Below, piece by piece: positions 16,733 to 25,306 of a DNA stretch of 64,000 nt; the stretch's first letter is position 1, and each line of letters begins with the position of its first letter. The stretch comes from Streptomyces alfalfae. Its GTDB lineage: Bacteria; Actinomycetota; Actinomycetes; Streptomycetales; Streptomycetaceae. Location of the stretch: assembly GCF_004127445.1 (NCBI RefSeq), contig NZ_QEXM01000003.1, forward strand, positions 1-64,000. The letters run 5' to 3'. The notes beneath the pieces are model-generated. The model made no database searches and had not been told where the DNA came from. It saw only the letters and a list, made by a program, of their open reading frames with translations. Made by a program: the position numbers and the translations under genes.

Positions 16733-17596
16733 TCAGGGCTTCACGGTCTCCAGCGCTTCGGTGAGCGCGGCGCAGAAGCGGGCCTGTTGGCGGGCGCTGG
16801 GCGGCAGTTCGGGGTTCCAGGGCAGGGACCGGACGCCCGGCCCCAGGGCGTCGCCGAGTTCGGCCGCGTTGCCGCGCACGTCGGTGAGCACGAGATCGGG
16901 TTCGAGGGCGGCGGCCTCGGCCCATGTCGTCGTGGTCCAGTTGCCGCCCTGCCCCGACGCCGGGTCCACGAGCCCGACGCCGAGACCGGCGAGCGCGGCC
17001 AGGTCGGGCCAGGCGTCGGGCCTCGCCAGATGGACGGAGTCGGGACCCGCCGGGGAGAGGGCGAGCACACGCGGCCGTACCCGACCGGCCGCGGCCTCGC
17101 TCAGCCTGCCCTCCGCGACCGCGAGTTCCTGGTCCGCGTCGGGCTGTGCGGGAGCGCCCAGGCTGCGGGCGAGGGCCGTGACGCGCCCTCTGACACCGGC
17201 GAGGCTGCGGCCGCGGCCGACGTCGAGCACGACGAGCGGCACCCGCTCCTCCAGGTGTTTGGCGGCCTCCGGATCGATGCCGTAGACCTGACCGCCGCCG
17301 TAGGTGAGGGCGACGACCAGGTCGGGCTCCGCGCCGAGCAGCGCCTCGGTGTCCAGTGCGGGCCCGGCTCCGAAGTAGGGGACGTCCGCCAGGGGCAGGT
17401 CCCCCGATTTGGCGGGGTCCGGCGCCGCCGGGTCGTCGTGCGCGGAACCGAAGACGCCGAGCGGGCGTATGCCGTGGTCGTGCAGTGCCGCGCCGGTCGG
17501 CAAGTAGGCGACGAGGCGAGCGGGACGTCCGGGCGCCCTCACCAGATGGTCCCGGTCGTCGGTGAACTCCCATTCACGGGCGGTCTCGTGTGCCAT
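16733..17596 (-). CDS. Periplasmic-binding-protein-fold protein lacking a signal peptide
   Basis: A 287-residue class III binding-protein fold (FecB/FhuD/BtuF type): PARLVAYLPTGAALHDHGIRPLGVFG at the start, LLGAEPDLVVALTYGG mid-protein, the long linking helix, and LEPDLVLTDVRGN in the C-terminal lobe. Typical family members are lipoproteins that feed iron-siderophore or corrinoid importers. Here there is no signal sequence or lipobox, and AGGAGGAG sits 7 nt before the ATG, so the start is not in doubt. It may be a cytosolic ligand sensor or storage protein. No permease or ATPase adjoins it. Confidence 0.8.
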   Translation of the reverse strand: MAHETAREWEFTDDRDHLVRAPGRPARLVAYLPTGAALHDHGIRPLGVFGSAHDDPAAPDPAKSGDLPLADVPYFGAGPALDTEALLGAEPDLVVALTYGGGQVYGIDPEAAKHLEERVPLVVLDVGRGRSLAGVRGRVTALARSLGAPAQPDADQELAVAEGRLSEAAAGRVRPRVLALSPAGPDSVHLARPDAWPDLAALAGLGVGLVDPASGQGGNWTTTTWAEAAALEPDLVLTDVRGNAAELGDALGPGVRSLPWNPELPPSARQQARFCAALTEALETVKP

Positions 17597-17738
17597 GGTG
17601 CGACTCCTCCTGCTGCTCCCGTACCACGGCCCAGCCCTTCGCGCCCCTGCCCGGCCGCGAGGCCTCCACCGTGGCCGTACCGGAGCTACCTGCCCGGGCG
17701 CGCGGCGCGGTACACCGGGTCTCCGGGCACCTCGGAGC

Positions 17739-18084
17739 TCAGAGCCGGCGCTCCGCGGCCTCCACCGTGTCGGTGAGGCCGCTGTTGCACGCGAGGTCCG
17801 CCTGCGGGGCGTGACGGCGGGTCAGGTCGACGATCTGCTCGAAGAGCGGCAGCAGTTGTTCCGTCTCGCGGATGCCGACGCCGACGACCACCACGTCCCA
17901 GGGCCGCTCGCCTCAGCGAGGCCTCGAGCGCGGGCCCTGCCGTTCCGTCGGCGACGACCGTGGTCACCGCGGCGTCGATGCCCCGATCCGCGAACTTGCG
18001 CAGCTCCGCGTCGAGCGCCGCCTCGACGGCGTCGGCGTTGGGCATGGCGTGCGGGTCATAGCCGATGACGAGTACGGAGGGCAT
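17739..18084 (-). pseudogene. Small conserved protein interrupted by a frameshift
   Basis: The frame opens with MPSVLVIGYDPHAMPNADAV and reads well for about 57 codons to PALEASL, then shifts: the next frame continues ERPWDVVVVGVGIRETEQLL and ends VEAAERRL with a stop at 17739. Removing one G near 17912-17916 (AGGC to AGC) restores an uninterrupted 114-residue protein with SERPWDVVVV, matching a small conserved actinomycete protein family I recognise but cannot name functionally. Either a fresh one-base insertion or a sequencing error explains it; both halves keep normal codon composition. Confidence 0.7.
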
Positions 18085-18167
18085 GCGGCCGATCGTGACA
18101 ACGGGGAGCGGCGGTGGTGTTGGCCCGCCCGAGCCGCCCCCCTCCATCCGGGCCGCCGGGCGGACGC

Positions 18168-20045
18168 TCACCGTGAGGCCGCCAGGAACTGCGTCGCCGC
18201 CAGTTCTCCGTACAGCCGGTCGGACGCGACCAGTTCGGTGTGGGTGCCGACCGCCCGTACCTTCCCCGCGTCCATCACCACGATCCGGTCGGCCGTCGTC
18301 ACCGTCGACAGGCGGTGGGCCACCACGAGGACCGTGACCTCGCGGGATATCTCCGTGATGACGTCCCGGAGGGCCAGTTCGTTGACCGCGTCCAGTTGCG
18401 AGGTGGCCTCGTCGAGGAGGAGCAGGCGGGGTTTCCTCAGCAGCGCCCTCGCGATCGCGACGCGCTGGCGTTCACCGCCGGACAGCTTGGAACCCCGGTG
18501 GCCGACCACCGTCTCCAGGCCCTCGGGCAGCCGCTCGACCAGGCCGTCGAGGCGTGCGCGTACGAGGACGTCGCGGACCTCGGCCTCGGTGGCGTCGGGC
18601 GCGGCGAACAGCAGGTTCTCCCGCAGGGTGCCCGCGAGGACGGGGGCGTCCTGCTCCACGTACCCGATGGCGGCCCGCAGTTCGGCCAGCGGCCACCGCC
18701 GTACGTCCTCGCCGTCGACGAGGACCCGCCCGCCCGTCGCCTCGTAGAACCGCTCGACGAGGCCGAACACGGTCGTCTTGCCCGCGCCCGAGGGGCCCAC
18801 GAAGGCCGTCATGCCGGGTCCCGGCACCTCGAAGCTCACGCCGTGGTGGACGTGGGGCAGATCGTCGCGGTAGCGGAAGGTGACCTCGTCGAAGACCACC
18901 GAGGCCGGGCCCGCGGCGCCCCGGGCGGACTCCCGGGCCACGTCGGTCATCGGCTCGGCCGTCGGCTCGGTCTCCAGGCGCTCGGCCTGCACGATCCTCG
19001 CGACCGCCGCCGAACCCACCTGGTAGTGCGACGCCGCCTCGACCATGCGGGACACCGGGTCGATCAGATAGAAGAGGAAGAGCAGGAAGCCGACGAGCGT
19101 CGAGACGGAGATCGCGCCGGACGCGACGCGCGCGCCCCCGATGCCGAGGACGGCGAGGAACGACACCTGCACGGCGAGCCCGACCGAACTCCACGCCACC
19201 GACTGCCACTTCGCCGACCGCACGCCGTGCCGCCACGCCTCCCGCGCGGCCTCCTGCACCGCCGCCGCCTCGCGCCCCTCGGCGCCGGACGCCTTGAGGG
19301 TGCGGAACGCGCCCAGGGCGCGTTCGAGCGCCGTGGAGATCAGGCCCACCGCCTCCTGGGAGCGCCGCGTGGCCTGCGCGATCTTCGGCATGACCAGGGA
19401 CACCGCGCCGCCGATGAGCACGATCACGCCGATGGTGACGCCGAGGAGCACCGGGTCCATCAGCCCCATCAGGACGATGGTCGCGGCGAAGGTGAGCGCG
19501 CCGGAGACCGCGGAGACCACGGACTGGGTGGTCACGACGCGCAGCAGCGTCGTGTCCGAGGTGACCCGTGACATCAGATCGCCCGGCTGCGTCCGCTCCA
19601 CCTCGGTGAGGCGCAGCCGCAGCAGCCGTCCGATGAGGGTGCGCCGTGCCGCGAGCACCACCGACTCCGCGGTGCGCTCCAGGATGTACGCGCCCACGGA
19701 CTCGATCGCCGTGCCGAGCACCACGAGCGCGGTCAGGAGCAGCAGGATCCCGGCTATGGACTCGTCGTCGCCGAGCCGGTCCACGAGGGTCATGGCGGCC
19801 AGCGGCTGGGCCACGCCGGTCGCCGCTCCGATCAGCGTGAACAGGGCTCCGAGGGCGACGGCGCCGCGGTGCGGACGGAAGTGCCGGTACAGGGCCTGCC
19901 AGGTCTCCCGGGCGGGCAGCCGCTCCGAGCTCTCCTCGGCCGGCGATCGCTCTGTGGCGGCCTCCTTGGTGGGCAGACTCTCCGTGGTCTCCTCCCGGTC
20001 GGGGGCGGGTCTCTGCTGGGCATGGGTGAAGGCGCCTTCGGTCAC
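18168..20045 (-). CDS. ABC exporter, fused permease and ATPase
   Basis: A 625-residue half-transporter of the MsbA/MDR type. A 50-residue Glu/Thr-rich N-terminus precedes six membrane segments (about 60-350; [12 protein letters not shown] is the usual intracellular-loop motif), then the nucleotide-binding domain with Walker [10 protein letters not shown] near 417, signature [15 protein letters not shown] near 521 and Walker [13 protein letters not shown]. It should homodimerise to export lipids or drugs. It starts with GTG and has only a weak ribosome site. The gene stands beside a TetR gene on the same strand, 87 bp away, that might control it. Confidence 0.93.
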   Translation of the reverse strand: MTEGAFTHAQQRPAPDREETTESLPTKEAATERSPAEESSERLPARETWQALYRHFRPHRGAVALGALFTLIGAATGVAQPLAAMTLVDRLGDDESIAGILLLLTALVVLGTAIESVGAYILERTAESVVLAARRTLIGRLLRLRLTEVERTQPGDLMSRVTSDTTLLRVVTTQSVVSAVSGALTFAATIVLMGLMDPVLLGVTIGVIVLIGGAVSLVMPKIAQATRRSQEAVGLISTALERALGAFRTLKASGAEGREAAAVQEAAREAWRHGVRSAKWQSVAWSSVGLAVQVSFLAVLGIGGARVASGAISVSTLVGFLLFLFYLIDPVSRMVEAASHYQVGSAAVARIVQAERLETEPTAEPMTDVARESARGAAGPASVVFDEVTFRYRDDLPHVHHGVSFEVPGPGMTAFVGPSGAGKTTVFGLVERFYEATGGRVLVDGEDVRRWPLAELRAAIGYVEQDAPVLAGTLRENLLFAAPDATEAEVRDVLVRARLDGLVERLPEGLETVVGHRGSKLSGGERQRVAIARALLRKPRLLLLDEATSQLDAVNELALRDVITEISREVTVLVVAHRLSTVTTADRIVVMDAGKVRAVGTHTELVASDRLYGELAATQFLAASR

Positions 20046-20132
20046 GTCCGGCAGGACGCGGCGGGGGCCGCTTCCACCTGACTGACCGATGACGCGCCGC
20101 GCCCGGCGGTGGGCGCTTCGTGGGCCGCCGCG

Positions 20133-20741
20133 TCACCGCGTGATGGCCCCCAACAGCGTCCTGGCGCACAGGTCCCGCACCTGTTCCCGGGTGAGTTCGG
20201 GTTCCTCCAGCCACTCCAGGCAGACCGCCACCATGAAGGCCAGCCAGCCCCGGACCGCCAGTCGCAGCGCCGGCGGGTCCTGGATGGTGTCCGTGGTGGC
20301 GGGGTCCGCCGCGAGGGCCGCGAGGATCTGCCGCTCCTGGGCCGCGAGGCCCTCCGCGTAGACCTCGCGGACCAGCGGGTCGCCCGTCGCCTCCGCCCGG
20401 TGGAAGGCCCGGAAGCCCTGCGCGTGGCTCTCCACGTAACCGAGGAAGGCGTCGAGCCCCGTGGTGATCTGCTCGCGCACCGGCAGGCCGGGCTCGGCCG
20501 CGGTCAGGCGCAGCATGCGCTCGCTCTCCCGCTGGACGACGGCGGCGAAGAAGTCCCGTTTGGTCGGGAAATAGTGGTAGAGGAGTCCGCGTGAGACGCC
20601 CGCGATCTCCGCGACCCGCTCGATCCACACGTCGTCGTACGGCTTCTGCGCGAACAGCCGTGATCCGACGGAGAGCAGCTGCTCACGCCGCTCCTCGCTG
20701 GTCAGTCTGCGACGCGTGCGCTCCTGCGGGGTGGCGGACAT
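20133..20741 (-). CDS. TetR family regulator
   Basis: A 202-residue TetR/AcrR protein with N-terminal HTH at about 13-60 (LLSVGSRLFAQKPYDDVWIE, GVSRGLLYHYFPTKRDFFAAV). TAAGGT occurs 13 bp before the ATG without a good ribosome site, so the mRNA may be leaderless. It is divergent from the P450 gene; a perfect 13-bp palindrome lies in the 111-bp spacer. The P450/GST operon is the likely target, and the exporter gene downstream on the same strand is a second possibility. Confidence 0.9.
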   Translation of the reverse strand: MSATPQERTRRRLTSEERREQLLSVGSRLFAQKPYDDVWIERVAEIAGVSRGLLYHYFPTKRDFFAAVVQRESERMLRLTAAEPGLPVREQITTGLDAFLGYVESHAQGFRAFHRAEATGDPLVREVYAEGLAAQERQILAALAADPATTDTIQDPPALRLAVRGWLAFMVAVCLEWLEEPELTREQVRDLCARTLLGAITR

Positions 20742-20776
20742 ACGAAAAACCTTACTTGACGCGAATTCAATAGCGA

Positions 20777-20789
20777 CCCCAGACTGGGG
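20777..20789. promoter_or_regulatory. 13-bp palindrome between tetR and P450
   Basis: CCCCAG-A-CTGGGG is perfectly symmetric and lies 36 bp from the tetR start and 63 bp from the P450 start, close to a TTGACG element at about 20756. Candidate operator for the TetR protein. Confidence 0.45.
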
Positions 20790-20852
20790 AGCCCTGTTGA
20801 ATCCACGTACAACTGGCCCGACGGGCCGCTGTGACAAGGGGAGATGGCGCGC

Positions 20853-22331
20853 ATGGCGCAGACGACGCGGGCCGCGGCGGGGCAGGACGGTCCGGCCGCT
20901 CCCCCGCCCAAGGGGTTCCGCAGCGCGGAGCTGGGCTGGCCCGGGCTGGAGCGCATACCGCATCCGCCGTACCGCCTCCCGCTGCTCGGTGACGTCGTGG
21001 GCGCGAGTGTGCGCACGCCGTTGCAGGACTCGATGCGGCTGGCCGAGCGGCTGGGGCCGATCTTCCGGCGCAGGGCGTTCGGCAAGGAGTTCGTGTTCGT
21101 GTGGGGCGCGGAGCTGGCCGCCGACCTGGCGGACGAGTCGCGGTTCGCCAAGCACGTGGGGCTGGGCGTGGCCAACCTCCGCCCGGTGGCGGGCGACGGG
21201 CTCTTCACCGCGTACAACCACGAGCCGAACTGGCAGCTGGCCCACGACATACTCGCGCCCGGGTTCAGCCGCGACGCGATGGCGGGCTACCACCCGCTGA
21301 TGCTCGACGTCGCACGGCAGCTCACGGCCCGCTGGGACGAGCGGGAGTCGGCGGGGCGGGCGGTGGACGTGCCCGGCGACATGACGAAGCTGACGCTGGA
21401 GACGATCGCCCGCACCGGCTTCGGGCACGACTTCGGGTCCTTCGAGCGGGCGGCCCCGCACCCCTTCGTGACGGCGATGGTCGGCACGCTCTCCTTCGCC
21501 CAGCGCCGCAACGTCGTACCACCTCTGCTCTCCCCGCTGCTGCGCGGCGCGCACCGGCGCAATGACGCCGACATGGCCTACCTCAACCGCACCGTCGACG
21601 CCGTGGTGGCGGCCCGCCGCGCATCGGACGGCTCGGGCGCCCACGGTGATCTGCTCGACCGCATGCTCGACGTCGCCCACCCCGAGACGGGCGAGCGGCT
21701 GTCCGCGGAGAACATCCGCCGCCAGGTCATCACCTTCCTGGTCGCGGGGCACGAGACGACGTCCGGCGCCCTGTCGTTCGCCCTGCACTACCTCTCGCGG
21801 TCCCCGGACGTGCTGGCACGCGCGCGTGCCGAGGTCGACGAGGTCTGGGGCCGGGACGGCGAACCCGCGTACGAGCAGGTGGCCAAGGTGCGCTATCTGC
21901 GCCGGGTGCTCGACGAGTCGCTGCGGCTCTGGCCGACCGCTCCCGGGTTCGCCCGCGAGGCGCGTGCGGACACCGTGCTCGGAGGCGTGCACCCGATGCG
22001 CCGGGGCGCGTGGGCGCTGGTCCTCGCCACGATGCTGCACCGGGACCCGGCCGCGTGGGGCGAGCACCCGGAGAGGTTCGACCCCGACCGGTTCGCGCCT
22101 TCGGCGGTACGGGCCAGGCCCGCGCATGTCTTCAAGCCGTTCGGCACCGGGGCGCGGGCCTGCATCGGACGTCAGTTCGCGCTGCACGAGGCCACCTTGG
22201 TGCTCGGGCTGCTGCTGCGCCGCTACGACCTGCACGCCGACCCCGGGTACCGGCTGCGGGTCGCCGAGCGGCTGACCCTTATGCCGGATGGACTCACCTT
22301 GCGGCTCACGCGCCGCTCCCCGGCCGCGTAG
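20853..22331 (+). CDS. Cytochrome P450, CYP102/BM3 heme-domain-like
   Basis: A 492-residue P450. The oxygen-binding I helix AGHETTSG is near 297, the K-helix ESLR near 352, and the heme loop FGTGARACIGRQFA with the axial Cys near 435. FG(T/N)GxRACIGxQFALxEA and the LGPIFRRRAFGKEFVFVWG-type N-terminus are typical of the BM3-like fatty-acid hydroxylase group, but there is no fused reductase domain, so it needs separate redox partners. GGGGAG sits 8 nt before this ATG but only 2 nt before an ATG three codons earlier, so I take the later start. It leads a probable operon with a small protein and a GST-fold reductase. Confidence 0.92.
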   Translation: MAQTTRAAAGQDGPAAPPPKGFRSAELGWPGLERIPHPPYRLPLLGDVVGASVRTPLQDSMRLAERLGPIFRRRAFGKEFVFVWGAELAADLADESRFAKHVGLGVANLRPVAGDGLFTAYNHEPNWQLAHDILAPGFSRDAMAGYHPLMLDVARQLTARWDERESAGRAVDVPGDMTKLTLETIARTGFGHDFGSFERAAPHPFVTAMVGTLSFAQRRNVVPPLLSPLLRGAHRRNDADMAYLNRTVDAVVAARRASDGSGAHGDLLDRMLDVAHPETGERLSAENIRRQVITFLVAGHETTSGALSFALHYLSRSPDVLARARAEVDEVWGRDGEPAYEQVAKVRYLRRVLDESLRLWPTAPGFAREARADTVLGGVHPMRRGAWALVLATMLHRDPAAWGEHPERFDPDRFAPSAVRARPAHVFKPFGTGARACIGRQFALHEATLVLGLLLRRYDLHADPGYRLRVAERLTLMPDGLTLRLTRRSPAA

Positions 22332-22419
22332 GAGCGCCATTGTCAGACCCGTGCGCCACAGTGGAGGTGGGCATCGTCGCGATGCCGCCACGCCACCCAG
22401 CGCAGAGGAGTCGCTCGAC

Positions 22420-22731
22420 ATGACCGGCACGACGTCCGAGGAACTGCTCGCCGCCCAGGCCTGCTTGCGTCTGCTGCACACGGCGCGCGCCGCGCTGTCC
22501 GACGCCGCCGAGGTGCCGCCGGCCGCCGCGGCCACGCTGCTGGCCGGGCCGATCGCGGAAGCCGACGCCGCGCTGCGCCGCGCGGGCCTCACGGGCAACG
22601 AGGCGGCGCTCATCGACCGTATCTACGACCTGTCGCCCCACCCACCGGCCGCCCCGCCGGCCCCGCCCGCCCAGCGCTCACCGCAGGCCACGCCGGCCCG
22701 TTCCCGGGAGCGGGAGGGCAGCCAGTCATGA
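22420..22731 (+). CDS. Small hypothetical protein
   Basis: A 103-residue protein: a helical N-terminal 70 residues (ELLAAQACLRLLHTARAAL, LTGNEAALIDRIYDL) and a Pro/Ala/Arg-rich tail. GAGGAG precedes the ATG by 9 nt. Its stop overlaps the next start in ATGA, so it is translationally coupled to the glutathionyl-hydroquinone-reductase-like gene. No known domain recognised. Confidence 0.65.
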   Translation: MTGTTSEELLAAQACLRLLHTARAALSDAAEVPPAAAATLLAGPIAEADAALRRAGLTGNEAALIDRIYDLSPHPPAAPPAPPAQRSPQATPARSREREGSQS

Positions 22732-23768
22732 GCGCACAGGACGAGACGCCCGGGGCCGGCGCGGAAGGCAACGCCTCGTACGGCCACAAGGCATTCAAGC
22801 GCTCGAAGAGCCACTTCGCGGACCGGGTCACCGCCGACGGCAGGGACGGCTGGCCGGTGGAGGCCGGGCGGTATCGCCTGGTGGTGAGCCGGGCCTGCCC
22901 CTGGGCGAGCCGGGCCCTGGTCTCGCGGCGACTGCTCGGCCTGGAGGACGCCCTGTCCCTGGGCGTCACCGACCCCATCCAGGACGACCGGAGCTGGCGT
23001 TTCACGCTGGACCCCGACGACCGCGACCCCGTCCTCGGCATCCGCTATCTGAGCGAGGCGTACGACGCGCGGGAGAGCCGCTATCCGGGCGGCGTCAGTG
23101 TCCCCGCGCTCGTGGACGTGCCCAGCGGCGAACTGGTCACGAACGACTATCAGCAGCTCACCCTCGACTTCGCCACGCAGTGGACGGCGCTGCACCGCGA
23201 GGGGGCGCCCGACCTGTATCCCGAGCCGCTGCGCGACGAGATCGACGTAGTGATGGACGGCATCTACCGCGACGTCAACAACGGCGTGTACCGCGCGGGT
23301 TTCGCCCCGGACCAGAAGGCGTACGAGGCGGCGTACCACGACGTCTTCCACCGTCTGGAGGTGACGTCCGAGCGGCTGGCGACCCGGCGCTATCTGGTCG
23401 GCGACACCATCACGGAGGCGGACATCCGGTTCTTCACCACGCTGGTGCGGTTCGACGCGGTGTATCACGGCCACTTCAAGTGCAACCGCAGAAAGCTGAC
23501 CGAGGACCCGGTCCTGTGGGCGTACGCACGGGATCTGTTCCAGACGCCGGGCTTCGGCGACACGGTCGACTTCGACCACATCAAGAGGCACTACTACCAG
23601 GTGCACTCGGGCATCAACCCGACCCGTGTCGTGCCGCTCGGCCCCGACCTCGGCGGCTGGCTCACACCGCATCGCCGCGAGGAGTTGGGCGGGCGTCCGT
23701 TCGGGGACGGCACGCCGCCCGGACCGGTCCCCGCGGGTGAGGAGGTGCCCGTGACCGGAAGGCCCTGA
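22728..23768 (+). CDS. Xi-class GST, mycothiol/glutathionyl-hydroquinone reductase
   Basis: A 346-residue thioredoxin-plus-helical GST of the ECM4/Xi class. The catalytic Cys lies in RACPWASRALV near residue 58, and GGVSVPALVD with LVTNDY forms the thiol-binding site. The C-terminal helical domain contains DVNNGVYRAGFAPDQKAYE and HGHFKCNRRKL, family hallmarks. The enzyme reduces S-conjugated hydroquinones, releasing the thiol; because streptomycetes use mycothiol rather than glutathione, the partner is probably mycothiol. In an operon with the P450, it may clear quinones made by that oxygenase. Confidence 0.9.
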   Translation: MSAQDETPGAGAEGNASYGHKAFKRSKSHFADRVTADGRDGWPVEAGRYRLVVSRACPWASRALVSRRLLGLEDALSLGVTDPIQDDRSWRFTLDPDDRDPVLGIRYLSEAYDARESRYPGGVSVPALVDVPSGELVTNDYQQLTLDFATQWTALHREGAPDLYPEPLRDEIDVVMDGIYRDVNNGVYRAGFAPDQKAYEAAYHDVFHRLEVTSERLATRRYLVGDTITEADIRFFTTLVRFDAVYHGHFKCNRRKLTEDPVLWAYARDLFQTPGFGDTVDFDHIKRHYYQVHSGINPTRVVPLGPDLGGWLTPHRREELGGRPFGDGTPPGPVPAGEEVPVTGRP

Positions 23769-23854
23769 GATCCGCGCCGCGACCGGTCCGGCCGAGCCGT
23801 CGCTCCGGCTGTCCCGGCGGCCCGCTGGACCCGTCGGCCCCATGGACCGTCGGC

Positions 23855-24091
23855 CTAATGGACCCGCCAGGTGAACTTGTCGCCGCCCACCCACCGCACG
23901 GTGTCCGGGTCGTCCAGGTCGTGCACGGTGATGCCCGCCATGGCGGCCGCGTCCAGGACATCGGTGACGGTCTTGGCCTTGCCCACCACCTCACCGTCGA
24001 TCTCCACGATGCGGAAAGGCGGGGTGCCGGCCTGGACGCCGAGCACGGTGATCCGGGGTTTCGCCATGTACAGGTACGCGCTTTCGGTCAT
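23855..24091 (-). CDS. Small conserved hypothetical protein
   Basis: A 78-residue protein with alternating strands and helices: AKPRITVLGVQAGTPPFRIVEIDGEVVG, split here as one beta-rich N-terminal half, then AKTVTDVLDAAAMAGITVHDL and a basic-aromatic end (GGDKFTWRVH). Codon composition is normal and the GST gene converges on it from 87 bp away. I do not recognise the family; a structural comparison with small ubiquitin-like or dodecin-like folds would be needed. Confidence 0.7.
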   Translation of the reverse strand: MTESAYLYMAKPRITVLGVQAGTPPFRIVEIDGEVVGKAKTVTDVLDAAAMAGITVHDLDDPDTVRWVGGDKFTWRVH

Positions 24092-24235
24092 GCCCGGAAC
24101 TCTTCCACGGCAGCCCGGGAACCCGCCTCGGCGCTCGGCCGCTCGGGCTACGGGGGCCTGCGGTCACCCCCTTGCGGGGCGAGCGCCGGGCGCGGACTCA
24201 AGCCCTGGCGCGAGGCCGGGAGTTCGCAGCGGCGC

Positions 24236-25165
24236 TCATCGGGCCCACGCCGGTGTCCATGTGGCGCCGACCCGGTCACCGGGGTGAGCGGCGGCGAGGT
24301 GGTCGCGGAGGCGGCCCAGCGCGGGGTGCGGGTTGTCGGCGTGCAGGATCAGGGAGTGCGGATAGACCGGCATCGGGTCGCGCACCGGGATGCGCCGCAG
24401 GTCGTCCCCGGCGGGCCGGACGACGTGGGTCCACTCGCCGACCAGCGTGGCGATGCCGGGCGACTCGGCGATGGTGTCGAGGAGCGGCTCGGTGCCGAAC
24501 TCGGGCCCGGTCGCCTCGATGCTGAGCCCGAAAGCGGCGGCGAAGTCGTCGTAGTAGGCGGCCCACTCGGTGCCCGCGACGAGGCCCGGCATCCAGATGC
24601 GGTGCCCCGCCAGTTGCTCCGGCGTGACCGCGCGGGCCCCGGCGAGGGCGTGCTCGGGGCCGGTGAGCAGATGGATGGGCTCGTCGTGCACCCGGACGGC
24701 CTCGATGCCGTCGGGGAGCCGGCTCGCGGGCACCGTCACCGCGCGGAAGGTGGCGTCGATCGTTCCGGAGCGCACGGCGGCGATGGCCGCGTCGGCGTCG
24801 AACAGCGTCACCATGTCCAGGGCCACGTCGGGGTGCGCCCGGTGGAAGCCGCGCAGCAGGTCCGCCGGTGCGAGCCGCCTGCCGATCACGTCGACGCGCA
24901 GCGCACGGCTGCCGGGCCGCACGGAGGCCGCCGCGCGCTCCTCGACCCTCAGCAGGTCCCGGGCGTACGGCAGGAAGACCTGCCCGTCGATGGTGGGCCG
25001 GGCGCCGCGCGGTGTGCGGTGCAGCAGCCGCACCCCGAGGTCGCTCTCCAGCACGGCGACCCGCTTGGACACGGCCTGCTGGGTGATTCCCAGGTCGGCG
25101 GCGGCCCCCTGGAATCGGCCCGCGTCGACGACGGCGACGAAGGCGCGCACGGCGTGGAGATCCAT
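24236..25165 (-). CDS. LysR family regulator
   Basis: A 309-residue LTTR. The winged helix-turn-helix covers 1-60 (FVAVVDAGRFQGAAADLGITQQAVSKRVAVLE) and the remainder is the two-lobed effector domain, including TEPLLDTIAESPGIATLVG. It diverges from an MFS transporter gene; a 15-bp palindrome sits 19 bp before its start. LTTRs normally need a small-molecule inducer, here perhaps the transporter substrate. Confidence 0.92.
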   Translation of the reverse strand: MDLHAVRAFVAVVDAGRFQGAAADLGITQQAVSKRVAVLESDLGVRLLHRTPRGARPTIDGQVFLPYARDLLRVEERAAASVRPGSRALRVDVIGRRLAPADLLRGFHRAHPDVALDMVTLFDADAAIAAVRSGTIDATFRAVTVPASRLPDGIEAVRVHDEPIHLLTGPEHALAGARAVTPEQLAGHRIWMPGLVAGTEWAAYYDDFAAAFGLSIEATGPEFGTEPLLDTIAESPGIATLVGEWTHVVRPAGDDLRRIPVRDPMPVYPHSLILHADNPHPALGRLRDHLAAAHPGDRVGATWTPAWAR

Positions 25166-25183
25166 GCCGGGCAGCCTAATCCG

Positions 25184-25198
25184 ACAACCGGCGGTTGT
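25184..25198. promoter_or_regulatory. Candidate LysR operator
   Basis: ACAACCG-G-CGGTTGT is a perfect 7+7 palindrome 18 bp upstream of the LysR gene and about 110 bp before the MFS gene. LysR regulators typically autorepress from such a site; this is inference. Confidence 0.5.
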
Positions 25199-25306
25199 GG
25201 CCGACCCCTCCTGGCAGTTGTTTGATGTCCAGGCCGGTCACCCGCTTGGATGTTCGTCGGCAACGTGCGGTTGCCGGGACGGGAAGAGGACCAACGGAGT
25301 GGCGGG

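Noticed and set aside
20133..22613. An 826-codon minus-strand frame covering the P450 gene
   Set aside because: Only its last 202 codons (the TetR protein) are real; the rest is antisense to a P450 with intact catalytic motifs.
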